This document shows positions 32,518-36,009 of a DNA stretch of 36,009 bases, piece after piece. Position 1 is the first letter of the stretch; each line of letters starts with the position of its first letter. The notes under the pieces were generated by a model that was given only the letters and a program-made list of their open reading frames with translations, was not told the DNA's origin and did no database searches. The DNA is from Acidobacteriota bacterium. GTDB taxonomy: Bacteria; Acidobacteriota; Blastocatellia; Pyrinomonadales; Pyrinomonadaceae. The DNA lies in assembly GCA_023415725.1 (NCBI GenBank), contig JAEZJR010000151.1, forward strand, positions 1-36,009, in the 5' to 3' direction. A program made the position numbers and the translations under genes.

Positions 32518-32693
32518 GCCTTCTCGACCGTCGCTTCCTCGATGATCATCACGGGGATGTCATCCTTGATCGGGTAAACCAGGGAGCACTCGGCATTGGT
32601 GCATTTCAAGGCGGACGAATCGGCTTTCAGTTCCACCGTGGACTTGCACTTCGGGCAACGCAGAATTTCGATAAGTTCGGGGCTAACTGCCAT
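32514..32693 (-). CDS. UPF0434/Trm112-like small zinc-ribbon protein
   Basis: A 59-residue protein translated from the ATG at 32693: it begins MAVSPELIEILRCPKCKSTV and ends IPVMIIEEATVEKA. The pattern RCPKC...L.C....C...YPI.DDIPVM is the UPF0434 (YcaR)/Trm112 family, with four Cys (CPKC, then C in ALKCTNAEC). In some bacteria YcaR lies next to lpxK/kdsB in LPS genes; here it is coupled to a GT9 transferase, consistent with a link to LPS assembly. It uses the 4-base GTGA overlap with that gene. Too short to be caught by a long-ORF filter. Confidence 0.9.
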   Translation of the reverse strand: MAVSPELIEILRCPKCKSTVELKADSSALKCTNAECSLVYPIKDDIPVMIIEEATVEKA

Positions 32694-32734
32694 AATTTCC
32701 TTTATCTCAATTTAACCCAGCGGATGCGAAACGG

Positions 32735-32764
32735 AAAAGGCACGCATCATGATGCGTGCCTTTT
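32735..32764. terminator. Perfect-palindrome terminator after the SPFH gene
   Basis: A 15-bp self-complementary hairpin (32735-32749 with 32750-32764) has AAAA at one end and TTTT at the other. It lies 21 bases beyond the SPFH stop and before the UPF0434 start, separating the two minus-strand units. Confidence 0.82.
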
Positions 32765-32785
32765 ACTATCTCTTTATTGGGTCAA

Positions 32786-33946
32786 TCAAGCGGATTCCTG
32801 TTTTGTTCCGCACTCCGCACAAAACTTGGCTCCGGGAGCGAGTTCTGCCTGGCAATTGGAGCATTTCTGCTTCTCCTGCGACGAACCGCATTCTGAGCAG
32901 AATTTCGCCCCTTCGCGAAGTTTGGCTCCGCACTTCACGCACGGCACCTGCACGACCTCCATCTTGGTCCCGCAATCCGCACAGAACTTAGCCTGTGGAT
33001 TGTTCTGCTTCCCGCACGATGGGCACGGAACGGTAGCTGCTGCTGCACCGCCTCCGCCTTGCTGGCCGCCGGGCTGTCCCGCCCCGAAGGCGTTCGCCAT
33101 TTGGCCGCCGACAGCAAAACCGGCCCCCAGGCCCGCCCCCAGGCCCGCCCCGCCGCCTTCATTTTGGGCGGCATCGCGGAGGGCGTCCGCGGCCTGGAAC
33201 TGCATGTAACGCTGGGCGTCGCCGAGAGCTCCCATCGAGGCACGCTTGTCCATCGCGGCCTCCACTTCCGGCGGAAGGCTGATGTTCTCGATGTAGAACT
33301 TCGTCACCTCAAGGCCGTAGCTGCCGAAATCCTCGTTGATCTTTTCGCGGATCGCTTCTCCAAGTTCCTTGTACTGCGCGGCCAGGTCGAGCGCGGGGAT
33401 CTTCATCTCACCGATCGCGTCGGAGAATTCCGAGACGATCGCACGCTTAAGTTGCCCGTCGACATCCTCGGTCTGGAAATGAGCGTTGGTCCCGGCGATC
33501 TCCTTTATGAACATCCCGGGATCGGCAACGCGGAGGCTATAAGCGCCGAATGCCCGAAGCCGCACGATTCCGAAATCGGCGTCTCGCAGCATGATCGGAT
33601 TGGACGTGCCCCATTTCATATCGGTGAACTGCTTCGTATTGACGAAGTAGACCTCCGATTTGATCGGGGAATTGAAACCGTGCTTCCAGGCCCCGAGTTT
33701 GGACAAGATCGGCGTGTTCCCGCCCTCGATCGTGTAGCGGCCGGGGGTGAAAACGTCAGCCACCTGCCCCTCGAACACGAAGACGGCCGCTTGCGATTCG
33801 CGAACGATCAGCTGTGCCCCGTTCTTGATCTCCTGCTGGTAAACCGGAAAACGATACAGCAGCGTGTTTTGCGAGGGGTCGAGCCATTCTATGACTTCGA
33901 TGAATTGATTCATCGCCGCCTCTTTTACCTTGTCCATTAAGCTCAT
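32786..33946 (-). CDS. SPFH-domain protein with three C-terminal zinc ribbons (YdjI-like)
   Basis: A 386-residue cytoplasmic or membrane-associated scaffold of the SPFH/band-7 group related to B. subtilis YdjI. Residues 1-250 form the SPFH part: MNQFIEVIEWLDPSQNTLLY, RESQAAVFVFEGQVADVF, FTPGRYTIEGGNTPIL and GLEVTKFYIENISLPPEVEA. A Gly/Ala/Gln-rich linker follows (about 265-305). Three zinc ribbons come last: CPSCGKQNNPQAKFCADCG, CVKCGAKLREGAKFCSECG and CSNCQAELAPGAKFCAECG. AAGGAG precedes the ATG. Relatives act in envelope stress (phage-shock-like) systems, but no pspA is nearby. Confidence 0.9.
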   Translation of the reverse strand: MSLMDKVKEAAMNQFIEVIEWLDPSQNTLLYRFPVYQQEIKNGAQLIVRESQAAVFVFEGQVADVFTPGRYTIEGGNTPILSKLGAWKHGFNSPIKSEVYFVNTKQFTDMKWGTSNPIMLRDADFGIVRLRAFGAYSLRVADPGMFIKEIAGTNAHFQTEDVDGQLKRAIVSEFSDAIGEMKIPALDLAAQYKELGEAIREKINEDFGSYGLEVTKFYIENISLPPEVEAAMDKRASMGALGDAQRYMQFQAADALRDAAQNEGGGAGLGAGLGAGFAVGGQMANAFGAGQPGGQQGGGGAAAATVPCPSCGKQNNPQAKFCADCGTKMEVVQVPCVKCGAKLREGAKFCSECGSSQEKQKCSNCQAELAPGAKFCAECGTKQESA

Positions 33947-34100
33947 TTTCTGGTGATCTCCTTATGGATTGATTATCGAAGAATATGCCACAAAGTTCAC
34001 TTTATTGAAAGGAATCGTTACGCGCGTTTATGCGGGTTATACGGCTTCTGATAAGGGATATTTGGGATGCCCGGGGGTTATATCTGGGCCTTCCTTATAC

Positions 34101-34565
34101 TTATCGGCTGTCAGTTTTTGACCGCGATCGGCGGGCCATAGCGATAACCGCGAAAATTAGAATGGCGAAGGCGGCGCCGGCGATGTCGAGGGCAACATCC
34201 CAGGGGGAGGACGTTCGCGAAGGGTTTACGCTTTGGTTGAATTCATCGGCGGTCGCGACAACAGCGGCGAAGCCTAACGCGAGTGCGTACTTATGTTTAA
34301 AGGGGGCGAGCGCCCTGAAGGCGAGTGTCGCCAGTAAGGCGTATTCCGCGAAATGCGCAAATTTGCGGATGTAGCCGTGATAGAGGATCAGAGTCTCGGG
34401 CGGTGCGGTTGGGAAGAGGAATTCGAGTAGCGGCCGGATGATCCGCGAAGTCTCGTTCATCGAGCCCATGCCGCTGCCCAAGCCGAGAACTATCACGGTC
34501 CAAATGATCAACGGCGCATAGGCAGTAAGCCATGTGCGCCGTTTGTTGTTTGGGCTTTCCTCCAC
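34101..34565 (-). CDS. VanZ-like membrane protein
   Basis: A 154-residue membrane protein of the VanZ family, about four helices. It shows LTAYAPLIIWTVIVLGLGSG, FLFPTAPPETLILYHGYIRK, KFAHFAEYALLATLAFRAL (the conserved K..HF.EY core) and VVATADEFNQSVNPSRTSSP with the family's DE.xQ..xPxR block, then WDVALDIAGAAFAILIF. Family role is unclear beyond low-level teicoplanin resistance for VanZ itself. The GTG start lies 4 bases after the atpG stop, so it is probably co-transcribed with the ATP synthase genes. Confidence 0.9.
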   Translation of the reverse strand: MEESPNNKRRTWLTAYAPLIIWTVIVLGLGSGMGSMNETSRIIRPLLEFLFPTAPPETLILYHGYIRKFAHFAEYALLATLAFRALAPFKHKYALALGFAAVVATADEFNQSVNPSRTSSPWDVALDIAGAAFAILIFAVIAMARRSRSKTDSR

Positions 34566-34568
34566 CGG

Positions 34569-35444
34569 TTAGAGTGCCGCAGCACCGCTGACGACCTCGA
34601 TGATCTCCTTCGTGATCGCTGCCTGGCGGATCCGGTTCATATTGAGAGTCAGGTTGTCGATGAGTTCCCCGGCGTTCTTCGAGGCGGAATCCATCGCGGT
34701 CATACGTGAACCCTGCTCTGACGCCACGGATTCCAGCAGCGCACGGTAGACCTGCGTCTCGACCTGCTTGGGCAAGAGGCGGCCAAAGATATCTGCCACA
34801 GGCTGTTCGTAGATGTACTCGGCTTGAGGGCCCGTTTCACCGCCCTCGGCGGATTCGACGCGCGGGATCGGCAGGATCTGCTCAACCACAGGCTTCTGCG
34901 AAAGAACCGTGCGGAATTCGGTGAAGACAAGGAACACCTTGTCGATGCTTTCGTCTTCGGTGAAGCGTTTGATGATCTCGTTCGAGACCTCGACGGCGTC
35001 GGTGTGATTCGCCGTACCGCGGCCCGTGAGGCCGATGTATTCGCCCGTGATGTCGGCTCCGCGCCGCTTGAAGAAATCGCGGCCTTTGCGTCCGACGGCG
35101 ATCATCTCGATGGTCTTGCCTTGGTTTTGGGTGATGAAAGCCTGGGTCGCCTTGGTCACGTTGGCGTTGAACCCGCCAGCGAGGCCCTTATCAGCCGAAA
35201 CGAGCACGATGAGGTACTTTTCGTCGCCGCGAGCATCGAGCAGCGGATGTGAGAATTCATCCGCAACCTTCGCACTGAGGCCGCCGAGCACTTCCGTCAT
35301 TTTCTGAGCGTAAGGCCTCGCCGCGGTAACGCGGTCCTGCGCACGCTTCAATTTCGCGGCGGCCACCATCTTCATCGCCTTGGTGATCTGCTGCGTGTTT
35401 TTGACCGACTTAATGCGTCGGCGCATGTCTAGCAAACTTGCCAT
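34569..35444 (-). CDS. atpG: F1F0 ATP synthase gamma subunit
   Basis: The rotor shaft of the F1 sector, linking catalysis to proton flow. The 291-residue protein begins MASLLDMRRRIKSVKNTQQI with TKAMKMVAAAKLKRAQDRV following (the conserved N-terminal helix). It has LIVLVSADKGLAGGFNANVT and ends SASKNAGELIDNLTLNMNRI with RQAAITKEIIEVVSGAAAL. Length and ends are normal. It follows atpA on the same strand after a 78-base repeat-filled spacer. The next gene is vanZ-like, not atpD. Confidence 0.97.
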   Translation of the reverse strand: MASLLDMRRRIKSVKNTQQITKAMKMVAAAKLKRAQDRVTAARPYAQKMTEVLGGLSAKVADEFSHPLLDARGDEKYLIVLVSADKGLAGGFNANVTKATQAFITQNQGKTIEMIAVGRKGRDFFKRRGADITGEYIGLTGRGTANHTDAVEVSNEIIKRFTEDESIDKVFLVFTEFRTVLSQKPVVEQILPIPRVESAEGGETGPQAEYIYEQPVADIFGRLLPKQVETQVYRALLESVASEQGSRMTAMDSASKNAGELIDNLTLNMNRIRQAAITKEIIEVVSGAAAL

Positions 35445-35463
35445 AACTTAGTGACAAGCGAAG

Positions 35464-35520
35464 AGTGTCGAGTGACCAGCACGGATTCTATCCATTACCA
35501 GCCACTCGTCACTCGTCACT
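35464..35520. repeat. Inverted/direct repeat in the atpA-atpG spacer
   Basis: AGTGTCGAGTGACCAGC (35464-35480) is matched, inverted, by CCAGCCACTCGTCACTCGTCACT at 35498-35520, where CACTCGT is also directly repeated. The spacer, 78 bases in all, contains no gene. Confidence 0.55.
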
Positions 35521-35522
35521 GT

Positions 35523-36008
35523 TTATGCTCCCGCGGCGGCTGCTTCGCCCTTTTTGAACTTGGTCGCCTTGAAATCCTCGACCGCCTGGCGCATCTGCGT
35601 TTTCAGATCGTCGCTGAGGTTCTTGGTTTCCCGGATCGTGTTGAAGATACCCGGGTGCGAGTTCTCGATGAAATCGAGCAGGCCGGCCTCGAAATCTTTC
35701 AGGTCCTCGACCGCGATGTCGTCGGCGAGGCCGTTCGTCACCGTCCAGATGATCGTGATCTGCTTTTCGACCTCCATCGGCTGGTACTGGCCCTGCTTCA
35801 GGATCTCGGTGAGCCGGCGACCGCGTTCGAGCTGCGACTGAGTCGATTTATCCAGGTCGGAGCCGAACTGTGCGAACGCGGCGAGCTCGCGGAACTGGGC
35901 GAGGTCGATACGAAGCGTACCTGCGACCGCCTTCATCGCCTTGATCTGAGCCGAACCACCCACGCGGGAAACCGAGTTACCCACGTTGATGGCGGGGCGC
36001 ACGCCCGA
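35523..36008 (-). CDS. atpA: F1F0 ATP synthase alpha subunit (C-terminal part; 5' end outside window)
   Basis: The window ends inside atpA; only the last 161 residues are visible. The first read SGVRPAINVGNSVSRVGGSA, the conserved alpha-subunit block carrying the Arg near the catalytic site (the arginine finger in SVSRVGG). Most alpha subunits have Leu where NSV has Asn. LRIDLAQFRELAAFAQFGSD, LDKSTQSQLERGRRLTEILK and QYQPMEVEKQITIIW follow, then the helical C-terminus and an Ala-rich tail. Confidence 0.97.
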   Translation of the reverse strand, partial: SGVRPAINVGNSVSRVGGSAQIKAMKAVAGTLRIDLAQFRELAAFAQFGSDLDKSTQSQLERGRRLTEILKQGQYQPMEVEKQITIIWTVTNGLADDIAVEDLKDFEAGLLDFIENSHPGIFNTIRETKNLSDDLKTQMRQAVEDFKATKFKKGEAAAAGA

Positions 36009-36009
36009 G

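Overview
The window is a bacterial chromosome segment of roughly 58% G+C, densely packed with genes on both strands and with no rRNA or tRNA gene that I could recognise. The mixture suggests Acidobacteriota, most likely class Blastocatellia (Pyrinomonadaceae-like). The pointers are an eukaryotic-type Ser/Thr kinase with FlgO-like and TPR regions, several lipoproteins with Asn/Ser/Thr-rich linkers, a monomeric NADP isocitrate dehydrogenase, a NamZ (DUF1343) muramidase, and an atpA-atpG pair not followed by atpD. This placement is inference from gene content, not a phylogeny.

Layout. 1-3.5 kb: the 3' end of crcB, then purK, a zinc-ribbon protein, an IS200-like (REP-associated) Y1 transposase and purE, all on the minus strand. 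The transposase, flanked by short GC-rich palindromes, sits between purE and purK. 3.5-4.9 kb: a small Cys-rich protein overlapping purE, and a lipoprotein translationally coupled to a TlpA-like thioredoxin. 5.1-9.1 kb: a Ser/Thr kinase facing NamZ across a strong shared terminator, then a DinB protein. 9.2-14.4 kb: monomeric icd, phhB (minus), a lipoprotein with a DUF1015 protein, and pdxH. 14.4-18.8 kb: a Tat-exported dioxygenase-like protein (minus), two coupled pairs (GNAT acetyltransferase/alpha-beta hydrolase, and HEAGH membrane protein/SDR), and a YycJ-type MBL hydrolase. 18.8-25.6 kb: an accessory-looking stretch with a pentapeptide-repeat protein, a NADAR protein, an orphan protein, a RibD-like reductase, an exported hypothetical, a HigBA toxin-antitoxin pair, a serine hydrolase and another exported protein. 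25.6-30.6 kb: the conserved minus-strand translation block ffh-rpsP-khpA-rimM-trmD-rplS, then an inserted Tat-exported ABM-domain gene, a terminator and rnhB. 30.6-36 kb: a BON-domain lipoprotein with a structured leader, a UPF0434 protein coupled to a GT9 glycosyltransferase, an SPFH protein with three zinc ribbons, a VanZ protein, atpG and the 3' end of atpA.

Much of the unusual content is between the genes. At least two REP-like palindrome families occur, one of them around the Y1 transposase. There are also several families of degenerate repeated words with inverted repeats, even in the spacers of the ffh-rplS and atp operons. I found no CRISPR array, prophage or clearly new multi-gene system. 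The best candidates for a closer look are the REP/transposase unit, the twin-arm terminator before rnhB, the leader upstream of the BON lipoprotein, and the HEAGH-SDR pair.
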